From Setophaga petechia (taxonomy: Eukaryota > Chordata > Aves > Passeriformes > Parulidae): a stretch of 64,000 nt of DNA. Position numbers and translations under genes: made by a program. The notes under the pieces were generated by a model. The model was not told the origin of the DNA. It saw only the letters and a list, made by a program, of their open reading frames with translations, and ran no database searches. Every line of letters begins with the position of its first letter. The first letter of the stretch is position 1. The stretch covers positions 32,420,557-32,484,556 of the forward strand of contig JANCRA010000008.1 in the NCBI GenBank assembly GCA_024362935.1, in the 5' to 3' direction. Below are positions 1 through 12,400 of the stretch, one piece after another.

Positions 1-785
1 AGTATCATGGTTGGGTTGCACTGATACCATTTAATGTGGTCTGTCTTTTGTGTAAACAGAGAGGGAAAAGAGAACTGCAGGAAGGAATCCCAAGTTTAGA
101 TTTCTTACTGGAGTCACTGCAGCACCAGTCACGCTTTCTGCCGCCATTGATGAGAAAACAGTCATGTGTCCTTCTGAAAGATGACAGAGACATTAGTACT
201 CAAATCCATGTGCTTGTATCCCTGCTTATATGGACATTAGGCCCAGGTTCTGCTGTAGGACCTCAGATGAGTAGTGTAAAACCTAAACATGAGGTTTCTG
301 CCCTAGTTAAGGTTTCCAGGCTGCCTCAAATCCCCTTTAGCTTGAAACAAAGAAGAGCATGAGTCCCCTCTAAAGGCCTTTGAGAAAAACTTAAGTTTCC
401 CATAATGGACCTTATAGAGAGAATGGTCCCTGCTGTAGGGGAAGTCAGCATGTCTGCATACTCAAGGGAGGGCCAGCTAGAAATAGCTGATAGGAAACCC
501 AGGAGGTGGATGGGACTGTTCCAGGTGAAGCAGCATGAACACCTCCTGTAAAAGGGATTGTGCAAGGCACCTTTTATTCAGGGACAAAACCTGAATACAA
601 ATTTGCATTTTGATTCTACTTAAAATTAAGTGAAATCTGCAACTGACATGCCCCCATTCTTTCACCTTGGGACAATAGGAGCCTGCAAATGTAGATTCAG
701 CTCTTTGAGTTGGAGAAAATCAGGTGCTGCGGCCTCTGCTCATGTCTTGTCTTCTAGGAAACTAATAAGTACCCTCTCTTGTAAC

Positions 786-822
786 TTGGTTAGCTGCTAT
801 GCTTCAGATAACAGCTAACCAA
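786..822. repeat. 11-bp perfect inverted repeat (hairpin)
   Basis: TTGGTTAGCTG at 786-796 is matched exactly by its reverse complement at 812-822. After one mismatch, three more pairs form inside, leaving a loop of about 7 nt. There is no T-run or RNA-gene context, so it is recorded only as a small inverted repeat of unknown role. Confidence 0.8.
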
Positions 823-889
823 AGATGTATGTTCTCTGTCATGCATTGCCAAATGTCATATAAAAGGTTTTAAAAGAGGAAAATTAGAA

Positions 890-920
890 AGAAAAAACCA
901 ACCAACCAAACAAACAAAAC
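890..920. repeat. AACC/AAAC microsatellite
   Basis: A short A-rich run moves from AACC repeats into AAAC repeats, about three units of each. It is a simple repeat with no other signal nearby. Confidence 0.8.
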
Positions 921-2682
921 CCACAACTGGCAGGCTTCTTTGAAGCCTCCCAGTGATATTGCTGCCTTTCTACCCAAACTGCAAGCTCCTTAGGGCAAGG
1001 ACCAGGGTTGTGTGGCAGCCATAAGCAGTGCCATTGCAGCGTGATCCCCCAGCACACAGATGGAAGGTGCAAAGCATCTACTTGCACCTCCCCTTTCAAA
1101 CCAGGAAACTGAGATTTCTGGATCCCTGACTTAAGAAGGAGATGACAAGGCCCATCTTGTCTTTCACGTTTCAGAGCTAACTATAGGAGTGTAACGCACG
1201 CCTTTTAAAACAGGTGACACAAGGGATTTTCCATGACAATCTTTCAAACTAAAGCAAAACCCCTCTGTTCACAGGTTGAAAACACTCTTAATCACAGTGC
1301 ACAGACTCCCTTTGACATGAACCTGCTCCAGCTCTCCTGATTAGACATCCCTGAGGGTTATTGGTACAGTAGTTACATCTAGAAACTGCAGCTATGGGTC
1401 TGGGCATCAGCCTTCTCGCCTATGTTTCAGAAATATAGGTAAAACCGAACCAAAGCAAACCAAAAGATGAGAAAGAAACAGTGAATATAAACAGACCTTT
1501 TACCTTGCCATACTTAGGGGAGCCCAAGGTGAAAGTGAGACAGCTGTGGGCAGGGGGCTTGGCTCAGTGGAAGCTTAGTCACTGCTCTGGTCTTGTAGCA
1601 ATTCCAGTGCAGAGAGTGCTGCAGAGAGATGTGGAGAGGAGAGCACTGGAGCAATTTGCAGGTGACTGTGGAGAAATCTACCCTGAAGAGGCCTGTGGGT
1701 GTTATTTCAGATGCTTGTTTATAACACAACATTCCTTACTTTTTTCTGTATTCTTTAAGGAAAAGATTTGCCTGTTTCCTTTAAGCAGGAAGAACAGTGG
1801 TATAGCCAACCCAGCCAAAAACCTCCTACAAGCCTGTTTTCTTCTTTTCTTTCTCCTACCCTTTTGTAGCCACAGGCAAGACTGCCTCAGATCTCATCTT
1901 TTAAGTGCTACAACCGATCCATTAAATGTCTTCTCATGGACATTTTTTTCAGCTCCGAGGAGTAGAGTTGCTGAGTGAGAAAGGCATGAGCCGGGCTCTT
2001 GCTGCTGGGACTTCCTCCAGACCAGCTTGCAGTCTTAAGAAAAATGAGTTGGATGGTCTCAGCTCTGTCCCCAATGAGCAGCAGCAGTAGATCACTTCGC
2101 AAAAATGAGCCACGCGTAATTTGGCACCATTGACAGAAGACTCACTCGCAGCAGCTCAGGGCCTTGCAGGCTTGAGATAATGTGCTGCTAAAATCACCTC
2201 TTGACCCCAACCCAGGAGGTTCCTCCAGGTCACAAGGGAAGAGGGGGGTAGCAGGCCACTGTAAGATACCTTGATAAATGTACAAGCCCCTGCACATCAG
2301 CCTGGCACGCCTGCACCAGTGTGAGCTGCTCTGTTTATCACAGGAAGAAGAATTTGTTTCCTGGGTTGTGTTAGAGGACTCCAGACTTCTCATTTTGGCT
2401 GCCTCCTCCTTTTTCCCCTCCAGTGCAGCAAGCCCACTGAAGTGAACTGGTGGCCCTGACGGAGTGCAGAAGCAGGCTGCATGCATCTCCTTGTGTTGGA
2501 ACTGGCAGAGAAAATCGGACACTGGGACAAACAACCATAAATCAGGACTGTCCTGATTAAATCAGGCATGGCTGGCAAGTAAGTTATTAGCCGCCTGTGA
2601 AACTAATTGTGATACTGATACACTCAATTTTGCTGTGTCTTTCAAACACCGATTGTGATGGGAAACAGCTGTTAGAAACCAG

Positions 2683-2746
2683 CCCCCCCCCCCACCCCAA
2701 AAAAAAAAAAAAAAAAAGAAAGGGAGAGAAAGGAAAAAAAAGAGAG
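2683..2746. repeat. C11 run joined to A19 and a purine tract
   Basis: Eleven C residues (2683-2693), an A and four C residues are followed by nineteen A residues (2699-2717). The strand then stays purine-only to 2746, giving 48 purines in a row. Homopurine mirror-like tracts of this length can form triplex DNA, and the homopolymers are prone to length error in sequencing. No terminator or tail of a retrocopy is evident upstream. Confidence 0.85.
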
Positions 2747-5700
2747 CAGGCTTACGATTCAGATTCATAATAAAGTCTGTCTTCTCTATTCCCTTGCACA
2801 AAAGCTCTTATATTCTTCTATTCTCCTCTAGACAATTACTCCCAGCAGGCAGGGTCACTTAGGATGAGCACTATTGCATTTAAAGTTCATCTACTGAAGG
2901 GGGGGAAAAGACAGAGAAATAAGAAAAAAATTTCTTCCCATTAATGTGAGAAAAAAATGGCAGGTTTAAAATGGGTTAGAAATTCAGGTTAAAGCAAAAA
3001 AAATTTGTCACATGACATTGTCAGGAAAAAAGATTTTATTCAATGGTATTGTTTGACTGAAAACTTCCTTCACAATAACACCAATGCCAGGATAAAAAAA
3101 CCCAGTGTTTATTTGATGCCTGGATGGGGCAACTGTTATGAGCGAGCAGCTAGAAAAAAAGGGATGTTTTGAAATATGTCAGAAGGAGAAAGGGCCTAAT
3201 CCTGCTTTGGTGGAAGCTGGTAGTGAGCCCTCCACCACTTCCCATGTTGACTGGCAGGCCACACTGCACCGGACACGGAGGGCTGGGCAGGAGCTGGCAG
3301 TGACCCCCTGTGCAGGCTGCAGTGAGAAAAGTGTGTGGTTTGGCCAGCTAAAACCTCCTGCTGTCAGGACTTTGCACAATCACTCAAGCTAGGGCCAGGT
3401 GAAGTGCTGTAGAAGTTAAGGATAGGACCCGAGCAGGGTTTGTGGAGAGGTTGTTACTGGACTAGGAAACATAGCTCAAAAACCAGACAGGATTTTGAGT
3501 GTACAGACCCTTCTCCACATCTGAAAAGGAATCAGCAAAGCCTAGCTGCAAGTCTGTTGCTTGGCTTAGCCTCAAAGAAGATTTTTGAGACCCAAACTCT
3601 GTTTTCTTTCCCAGAAATACTTAGGCTAGCATAAAGCGTTACCTCTCTTTGTACTCTTCTAACTGCCATGATGACTACACACATCTGAAAAACACCTCCC
3701 ATGAGACAGAACATACCTACATATGCAATATGTGTGATTTGAAGGTTCTTCCCTCATTGGAATAATAATTTGTGGTAATTTTGTGCCTTGGCCTAAGCCC
3801 CTGCAATGGGCCACTTTTGGAGATTAGACTTTTCCAGCACTTGGTTTGAATCCCTGTAGCCCCAGATACTTTATACTTCCTATTTTAGCTTTTTGCCACT
3901 TTTTCTTCTCATCTTGTGTCTATCTAGTCTGTCTTTCCATTGCTGTTCATTTTTTTCCGCAAGTTATATTTTAGCTATAACAGTGGAGAGAAAATGACAG
4001 GCATTAGCTAATAACAATATGACTGCACCATGAGTTTGGGAGAGATGGAAGGAAAAAACAAATCACTCATGTTTCAAGAATCAAACCCCATCCTCTCAGC
4101 TTCCACAGTAATATCTCTGGCTTCCTGTTTGCAAACCAGAAGTGTTTATTTACAACATCTTTTTAGACATCTTTTCAATGTGTAATGCTCATGTCATTAC
4201 ATAATGGGTCATAAATGATGTTAGTTGTCATAGAAAAACACAAAGTCATCAAATATTTTCTTGGTTTTTTGTTTGCCTTTTGTGGCAGGATTCAGAGTTG
4301 TCTGCAGTTGGGAAAAGGGTAAATCATCATCTTTCCAGTAATTCCAGCCCTGGTGTATTCAGCCTGTCAGGAGTTTATGAGTGAGGTGATCCTGATGCTG
4401 CACATTCTAGTTCCATTTTTTCTCAGTGGCCCTGCTGTTTTAGGCAGCTCATCAGCTGTGTGCCCTGAGAAAGCCAGGCAAAGGCTTGCATGTCCATGAT
4501 TTTGTGAGCAGAATTGGATCACTACAATAAAAATATGAAATACAAAACCGTCAGCCATTTTTTTTTCATATATAAGGCTATGTACTGAATCAGATCCTGG
4601 AAGTTCCTACTATAACCCACGACAATGGTTTCTGAAGGTGTTTGTGTATTTTTCTGATCTGACCTGTAGGGACTTTATAGGAGTGCCTTTTTTTTTTGCA
4701 GTCTTGAGATGAAACTGCCTGGTCTGGTTTCCCTTACCTGTAGCTATCATGGGGACAAGAGAGATGTACATAATATGCCCAGAGGATGCAGTCCTTATTC
4801 CTGAGTTAAACTAAGACCTGGCTCTCTCATAGACTTTTAGCTCAGCTGAATCTCCATGCCCTCTTTTTGTAGAGTCTTCAAGTGGCAGCATTACAAATTG
4901 TTCCTTGTCTCAGAAACCTGTGAGGAGAATGAAAGGAGCCCTTAAACCGGGATCCTGGGTTGAAATTTTACCTGTGCTTACAACAGTGTGTATTGAATAT
5001 AACTCCCCTGAAGCTGGTGGTAAAGCTGCTATTCTTCCCTCTGAACAAATCAATTCCTATCTCTAAAAATAAGTGAATTAGAAAAGAAGTAAAGCTAGCA
5101 TTTATAAAATAAATGTGTTTATTTGGTAAACTTTGTAATCTGTGTATGAACTTTATTGATACCAGTTCTATCTAAATTCTTTTTGAGCTTCTTAAGGAAA
5201 AGGCAAAAATATTTTGCATAGTTTGGAAAGATCAGGAGACCTTTTTATTCTCTTCACCACAAAAATGACAAATAAACCACTGTCAGGATAAAAGGCATTG
5301 ACAAAATATGTCAATACAAAAGGCACACAAAACTTTCCACTTTTCCCTTTTTTTTTTATCATTTGGAAGGGCGCTGAGAGTCATTTCTGAACTGCCTGAA
5401 ATAGATGGGCCTCCTGGATCAGAAATGCAACTCCATTAATGTCAGACAATCTCCATCTTTTGTACATGCCACCTAGAGAGTTTATGGGTATCTATGCAGA
5501 AAGAAGAGGGTTTCATGACTAATTCTTATCAGCACCAGAGGCTATTTTCTGTGGTCCTCTGCATCAATGCACAGTAGGGTGTTGGTGAGCACCTGATAAA
5601 ACTTCCAGCCCCACACAAGGAAATGCTGAACTAATGAACTGTTCTTTTAGTGAATTGCAGAGACCAAAGGATTTATCCACCTCTCTGAGGAAATATACAG

Positions 5701-7026
5701 CTGTCACAAACAATATTGCTGGAAAAGTTTTCAGTTACTATGCAAGGTCAGATTACCTGCATCTTTTGTTATCTAGGTGGTTGATGAAAAGTCATTGAGA
5801 TCTATCAAAAGTGAGGCCTCAATTCAGCAAGGTGGCTAAGCAGGTAGCTGGCTTTGCTGGGACTCTCTGCCTGCACTCAGCCAGCCATGTGCTTTAAGAG
5901 GCTGCTGAATTTGAAACTAAATTACAAGTAATGTTCTTGAATGCTGTCTTGGAACTTCAAGTAACCAGACTTACTTACTTGTAACTTGAACTTACTTGTA
6001 ACCAGAAATTGTAAATTATGTCAGTATTGTGCATACACAAGAGTGGGGTATGTGTGTATTGGTGTGAAAGAAGAAAAACAATGTGTATAGAAGAGTGGTA
6101 GGAGCAAACTCTTCTGCAACCCTCTCTGCATTTTGCATGTGTATATTGCATTTGCGTACTGCCTGAAGAAGCCTTCAGAGACATCCATTGCATGAAACCA
6201 CTACCCATCTCCATGATGAATTTTTATTGCATAGCTTCCACTGTGCTAGGTAAAAAACCCAAATAAATCTAAAAGTACTAGCCCTGCTATGAGTTCCAAA
6301 CACAGTTCTCATTTCAGGATCCTGGCATGCACTTGTAAAACATTTAAATACCTATTGGTGGATAAGAAAATCAATATACTTGTGAGGTGACTAAGTAACA
6401 AAATATATTAGAATTGATGTTACAATTAGGAAAAAAAAAGAAATAAATTGTTTTTCTGCTCATTAATATTTGGATAAATATTTATGAATGTATGAGACAA
6501 GCAAGCACTGCCAACACTAGATCTTTATTATGCCAGGCATGGGAATAATTCAAGCATTTAGGCAGCTGCAGGTTGAACTTAACCCCACTGGCTGTTCAGC
6601 TGAATTTGATCTGGCCCCAGGAAGACATTGCTTTGGAGATGGCTCAGGTTGTGTGGTTTCTGTGCAGATTTTGTTTGGAAGAAAAGGAGTGAGACAGTCT
6701 GCAGGTAACAGGCTCCTGACAGTGAGCTCTGTTTGCCTTGACAGATGTGTGCTAAGCAGAGTGATGCTCAGGGTGGAGTTGTCCGCTGCCTAATGGACGG
6801 GTCAGCCAGATAGGAAGGATTTGCAGGAGTTTTGTTTACAGGGTTGGCCAGGGAGTTATTTCCAGCCTGAAAGCAGCGGTAGGCACTGCCTTAGGACAGG
6901 TTTTCCACAGGGGTCTCGTTTTTGTCTCTTCTGTTTCTCATTAAAGCTCTCAGGTCTAGGACCCTCAGTGCACATGGTACACATGAACCCTTTTGCCCAG
7001 GGCTGTGTGCAAGCCTGCTTGCTCCT
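2747..7026. other. Noncoding stretch, little structure
   Basis: No gene or dispersed repeat is recognised. Small items are an AT palindrome at 5107-5124 (AAATAAA, 4-nt spacer, TTTATTT) and a local composite repeat at 5958-6005, where CTTACTTGTAAC occurs at 5974-5985 and 5991-6002 next to inverted CAAGTAA. The rest is AT-rich, CpG-poor sequence with short A and T runs. Confidence 0.55.
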
Positions 7027-7092
7027 TGTGCAGGGTGGTCATCAGGGGGAAGACAAGCAGAGGGTGAACCCTGCTTGTCTTCCCCCTGCACA
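7027..7092. repeat. Near-perfect inverted duplication (hairpin)
   Basis: The 18 bp at 7043-7060 are matched exactly by their reverse complement at 7071-7088 across a 10-nt spacer. The similarity goes further: the whole right arm 7069-7092 (24 nt) equals the reverse complement of the left flank 7027-7064 if two gaps are allowed. One gap is 12 bp between two CAGGG direct repeats (7031-7035 and 7043-7047); the other is 2 nt near the loop, where a TGAA tetraloop can form. An exact match this long is very unlikely by chance in 64 kb. It looks like an inverted copy made by replication template switching. A pre-microRNA is less likely because pairing stops abruptly outside the arms. Confidence 0.95.
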
Positions 7093-7439
7093 GGTAAGCT
7101 GGACACTCTGCTGTCCAGCAAGGTGGCTTTTGAGGACTATTAAGGAAAGACTATTTATACAGTGCTGCTCTATACTTGTGTAGCTGGGAGAGGATAAGGG
7201 GTCCTGAAGAAGAACTGGGGTGATATGACCACCCACAGCCATTTCTCTTTTCTTCCTGGTGAGCAAGAGCCTGATGTTCACTCTTTTTTTGTTTTTTTTT
7301 TAAGAGAAAAAGAGGGATGGCTTCATTATGTCCAGGCGATTTTTGTAGCCTTTGTCTCTAGTTCAGGATGTGAACCAGAACAATAGGTGTTTTGGAACCT
7401 GAGCAGAAAACCAGCTGGATGACGTGGCTCAAAATGTGA
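7093..7439. other. Noncoding, nothing distinct
   Basis: A strong donor-like CAG/GTAAGC lies at 7091-7097, at the edge of the inverted duplication, without a convincing partner acceptor. A T-rich run lies near 7284-7302. No gene is recognised. Confidence 0.5.
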
Positions 7440-7790
7440 TTTTGCAGGGGCGCGCATCAATAATGGGACTGCGGCGCTGCACGGATATTGCGCAGGCAGC
7501 CTTAATACGCTCGTGTGGCATCCGGATTGACAAGACAGACCACGATGGCTCCAAAGGGTCAATAAAACACGCGCCATGAAGGACTTACACAATAGACAGT
7601 AATGGCTTCTTTGGAGCTGTTACGGTCTATTGGGTCAATAATAATCCACTTTTTAAAGAGTGCCAAAATATGAATTTACACAACAAGCCGTAATGGCTCC
7701 TGATCTATCAGATAAATGATATGAATTATCAGCATTAGAGCCCACAGTGCAACTCACGTTTATCTGTTAGGATGGATAGAATAAATGTTA
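7440..7790. promoter_or_regulatory. Candidate conserved noncoding element with repeated motif
   Basis: Twelve CpGs fall between 7451 and 7573 in otherwise CpG-poor DNA, and there is no coding frame or simple repeat. A motif ending ATGGCT recurs at 7545-7550, 7602-7607 and 7693-7698, each preceded by related sequence (for example CAATAGACAGTAATGGCT at 7590-7607 and CAAGCCGTAATGGCT at 7684-7698). An inverted partner, TTACGGTCTATTG, sits at 7620-7632 and matches 7590-7602 in 12 of 13 positions. GGGTCAATA also occurs twice (7556-7564, 7632-7640), and the second copy lies within a TATTG/CAATA palindrome. Repeated motifs in both orientations suggest multiple binding of one factor. Enhancer or insulator function is inferred; conservation cannot be seen here. 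Confidence 0.5.
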
Positions 7791-8579
7791 TATGCTTCAA
7801 AATAGACTTTCATATTCAAAGGTCTGATTTCTTAAAAACATTTGTGGGGAAAAAAAAAAAAAAGAGAAAATCCAAAACTCCAATTATTAAACCCATAACA
7901 TAAATAGCATAGATCAGGAAATTTAAACCTGAGACTGTCTCTGGACGGTTGCTGTAAGTTTTCACTCTGTTATTTTTAATTAAACATTGCAGCAGCATTT
8001 ACCATGTATATTTAATTTTTTAGTAATTAATTTTTCTGTTCAGGTTTGTCTGTGAACATTTTCCCATACTGATAAACTTTTCTATGCAATTGCATCTTTT
8101 CTCCTGTATTAAGAACTAGTTACCTGAGTAATGGTTTGCAGAATCCAGACTGCATGTTATACAAACAGGCTTGGTCTGAATATATGCATTCAAGACCAAA
8201 AATCTGTTTAAATAACATATGTTCTGTTTGTGGCCACCTATCTGTTTCTATCAAGGAAGATAAAAGTCCTTGTCTGCACTGTTTTAGCCGCACAATCAAG
8301 ACAGAAACCCTCAACTGATGTTTGCCAGCAGGTGGTGACACACAGCAACAAGCTCCAATGGCAACAACATTTCTCTGCAAAACTTGGAGAAAATCCAGGC
8401 TTCAGGAAAATGAAATATGCCTTCAGTTTGGGAAGAAATAATGATGAATGTCCATCAGCAATGCATGTGATGATTTAGTCTCATTGCATGGCAAAAAGAA
8501 GTATGTTCAGTCCGCAGCAGGTCAAAAGTTTTCCTTGGTGTTTCTCTGCATTTCCTCCTTGTTATTATGAAACATTTGG
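7791..8579. other. Noncoding, AT-rich, nothing distinct
   Basis: AT-rich sequence with a short A run near 7850-7863 and no gene, exon or dispersed repeat that I recognise. Confidence 0.5.
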
Positions 8580-8950
8580 CTTGGCTGTGAAATATACTTT
8601 TAATTAAAAGATAGGAAAATCATAGTAAGACAGCAGCAGCAGAGAGCCACTAGAAAGCCTGCTGTCTTAGCTCTCGTAATAAACATAACGCGAAGGATTG
8701 GTGCACACAAAGTCTGAAGTGTTGTAGTGAGAATATCTATATGGTGACTTGTCCAAGTCCTTTCAAAGAGAAGTGTAAATAGTGTTTTCTGCTTGTGTGT
8801 GATTTCCCCATGCTTTTTAAAACTTCATATGCTTTCCTGTCTGATCTCACACCCAGGTAAACTTGTTTGAAAGACCCGCAGCTTATCCTAAACACCACCG
8901 CCGAGTTTGGAGTAGCTTAGTGGGCAAATAAGTCTTCTGTTATAGACAAG
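8580..8950. promoter_or_regulatory. Candidate conserved noncoding element
   Basis: Even composition with a homeodomain-type TTTTAATTAAAA core near 8599-8609 and CpG-containing segments (for example around 8690 and 8895-8905). An 11-bp exact inverted repeat occurs: TAAGACAGCAG at 8626-8636 and its reverse complement at 8659-8669, with a 22-nt loop. The stem is too short for an ordinary microRNA precursor. Regulatory role is inferred from texture only. Confidence 0.35.
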
Positions 8951-9299
8951 ATTAAAAATTAGTACAGAATAGTCGCTGGATCTGTCACCTTTGGTATCTA
9001 TCATCCTGTACTTTCCAGGCATTTAAAATTCCTTGGATTTCATGCATACATTTTGTACACATTACTCTGCTTTAAACAACATGCCCTTGGAAAGAAATTG
9101 GGGTGCTCACAACATTTGAAGTGCAATAACTTAACAGAGGAAAATACAAGTCTCATCCTGCTTAGCAGGGAGCTGAGAACAGGATGAAAATGTAAAAATA
9201 CTGAGAATTTTTCCCCCTTTGCAGTGTCTGTTTCCTGCAAGTATCTACCGTCTACAATATTGACTGGTTTATCAGGCAGCAGGTATCTCTATCAGTCTA

Positions 9300-9440
9300 T
9301 CTTGAATTGTCATCCAACAGGAGATTAAACGCCGCCTGCCTCCTTCTTGTGATTTTCAGTCTTCACATTGCAAAGTTTTCAATCAAATTTCAGCGGTGTA
9401 CATTTAGCTTAGAGAACTCGTGGTACTTATCTTCCCAAAG
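9300..9440. promoter_or_regulatory. Candidate short conserved noncoding element
   Basis: A CpG-retaining block (AACGCCGCC near 9328, CAGCGGTG near 9392, CTCGTGG near 9418) with AATCAAAT and ATTGCAAAG motifs and no repeat or coding frame. It may belong with the element at 8580-8950. Conservation is untested. Confidence 0.3.
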
Positions 9441-12400
9441 CAGGTGATTTAGACCATGTTTACCTTGTACAGTTCCAAGATATCTTTCGGCAAACCTGTC
9501 CACGTCTCAGGCCTTGAAATGATTCCTAAGTTAGTGTTTGGGGTTTTTTTTTCTTTTCTTTGTTTCTCTTTCTCTGTCCCTCCACAGGCAGGCTACCAGC
9601 CAAACAACACAATAACAGCGCTGGTCCTGAAGAACAGAAATGTGCCAATTTTTGGAAGAGTTGTTTCAATGTGACAACTTTCTGTTGTTAGATTTTTCTA
9701 AAACAAAAGCAAAGTGGTGCCTTACAGCCTTGTTCTGAAAGCCTTCCTCCTTCATAATCTCCTCAATGCACTTATCACAACGTGGTTTTACCCTACGAAT
9801 CTGCTCGAGCCCAGGAGGATGTCAGCTGGGTGCTCATCTTGGTTTGCATCAGATACCTGAGGAAGTTGTGGGCTGGGAGGCATCCTGTAAAATAAACTAC
9901 AGCTCCATTTGTAAGGAATCCAGTGTGAGCAAGCTGACACTGAAAAAAGGGCTTCTCTGCCAATTAGCATATTTTCTGCATAGGATTTTGATAAACAGAC
10001 TAACTAGAATTTGAATAAGCATAAACTTGAGATTAAAAAATGCTGGAAAGGCAATTCAAAACAATCACAAATGCCAGACTGGATTTTTGTCGTTTATTCT
10101 CTATGCAAAGGAGCTAGAAAATAGTATAACTAAGAGTGATTCTGCTAAGGTGAAGGAATGAAGAATTGGAAATTATAGTTAGAGTCCTAATTGGTCTCTT
10201 GCCACCTAATACTTTGAAAAAACTGGCACACAGCAGTCAGGGCAAGGTTTGGGAGCAAGATCTGTTCACCTATTCTGGCCATTTAGAATACCATGAAAAG
10301 ACCTTAGAGGGGGAAAAATGGTCCACAGACCAGTACAGACCATGGTTTTGTCTGCAAAAGTGATTGAGAGTGCAAGTGTAGTTCCAGAAAGTGAGATGTT
10401 GCCTTTCAAGGACTTTCTGCTTGGAGTGAGAGGAACATGTTCGCATTTTTTGGTATGGGGCTGCTCAGCTATGTGCTCCCTAGGGGCTGGCACTTGGGAT
10501 GGACAGCGTGACATGGCCTGGCTGCATCTGAGCACTCATCCTCGGGGTGGGATGAATATGAGAAAGGCAGTTCTGGATACAGTCTTTACAAACAGGGCGG
10601 GAGTTTAATCCTGAACTCCTTCATACTCTAGAAGATCCGAGAGGCTGTTACAGTAATTTGATGCCAGCTGGGAAGAGGCAAACACCTCCCAAGTCACTGC
10701 TTTGGCCAACAGCCTGATGACAACAGAGGGTTCTCATCAGGCAAGAGAAATATTCCAGAGGGTGATACCCACTAGAGTTCATCTGCTTCATGCTGTCAGG
10801 GCAGCATGAAAGAGAGTGAAGTGACAGGCGAGTTGGCCCAGCTGCTTCTTCATGAATATCTGAGATTCTTGTCTAGTGTAAGTGGAAACTATATGAACAC
10901 ATCAAAGACAAAAAGACACTGAAAATTGAAAGGCAGTGCCGAGATGATTTTTAAAAGAGTGAATTTGGCTCGATCTAATTCACTTCCTCCATATACAAAA
11001 TGGACTAGATTGAGATGGTAGGAGTGAAAGAAAATTGCTTTGTTGTTGAATGTGGAAATTAATTTTTTTAACCTTTTGCCTGCATTTTTTTGCTTCTTCC
11101 TTCCCTTTCCTCAAGCACAAGCAAGTAAAAGTGCCTGGGGCCAGGCTGCAGGGACAGGATTATGGTACAGTCCCACTTAGGCATCAGCTTGGCTGAACTC
11201 TGCTCAGGGGTACCTTGTTGGCAGAGGTCCATGGATGGGGTGAATGAGTGTTAAATGCTGATGTTTATAGTCCCATCAGCTCAAAAGAGAGTGCAAGGTG
11301 TGAGTTGATACGCAAGATATAGACTACCACCACTTTTAAAAGTACTGCTTTCCCCTTATCTGAAAGCTTCTCCTTACTAAAGTCCTGCTGGCAGGATTGT
11401 AATCTCAGAGTTTGGGAAGTGGTGCAGACATTTTTGTTCCAAAAGCCCAAGATATATATGGTTGTGGCAAAATAAAACCAATTCTTTGTCACCCAGTGCT
11501 CTCACCTGATAATGTTACAGAAGCAGAGCCCAGGACAGTAGAGATGTTTCCTCCATCAGATGGCATGGATGGGTTGTGCAAGACAGAGTTGGGGGAAAGC
11601 ACTGGGACACTGGGAAGGGCTTGGGAGGGGAAATGAGGAGAGAGCAGATTTTGTGAGTTGAGAAAGTCTGATGTGGACTGGCACAAAAGAAAAAGGTGAC
11701 AGATATCAATAGTGGAGTTATAGTGTATGATATGCAAGAATGAGGCAAATTTGGACATTTTTGAGTGCTTGCTGTGCAACCTTGGCATATTTTAATATTA
11801 GTGTATATGTATGAATGGAATTAAGAGAAAGTAAAATTGTTATGTAGGTTGATATTCTAGCACTGCTATTGACATAGAGGAATATTGGATATGTGACCCC
11901 TTTAATATGCTTAGACCAGAAGATGGATGTGGTTTCTATTGTTAGGATGTGTCTGAGAGCAAAAAGTTTAAGAAATCTGTGATTTGGGCTACTAGGGTTT
12001 CTTATCCTTTCCTGCTTATTCTCTATGTTAAAGTAAACAGGATGTTTCCCATGTAAACAGGGATTTTTGTGGTTCTAAATTTAGCTCTCAATAGTAGCAT
12101 TATTACCAAAGTCCTCAAGCTCAAACTGTGGAAATCCCAAGATTGTTTCCATTGCAAGTCCCATCAAAATGCTAACAGCAAAGTTTCCCAGCACCTGCTG
12201 CAACTGAGCACACTGAGCAGCTGAGGGACACAGGGATTGCACTAATTCCTTGGAACTACAAACCCTCAGCTCAGGTGCAAGCACCAAACAGAAATGCTGA
12301 GAGAGGGAGGAAGAGAGGGAGGGAAGGAAGTGCATGAGCCCTAATGTGCAGAGCCAGCGGTAAGGACCAACAGTTTGGAGCAGCTTTCCTAAATTTTGAA

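Larger units (their letters stand above)
1..2682. other. Noncoding stretch, little structure
   Basis: No gene, exon with paired splice sites, or dispersed repeat is recognised here. The open frames present (up to 165 codons at 1481-1978, plus strand) have no family motif and look like chance. Small features inside are a hairpin at 786-822, a short microsatellite near 890-920 and an 8-bp inverted pair (TCCAGTGC at 1603-1610, GCACTGGA at 1643-1650). Confidence 0.6.

Noticed and set aside
1481..1978. 165-codon open frame on the plus strand
   Set aside because: No family motif; composition and lack of any splice or promoter context suggest chance.
8626..8669. microRNA precursor
   Set aside because: Stem of 11 bp with a 22-nt loop is too short, and pairing does not continue outside the arms.
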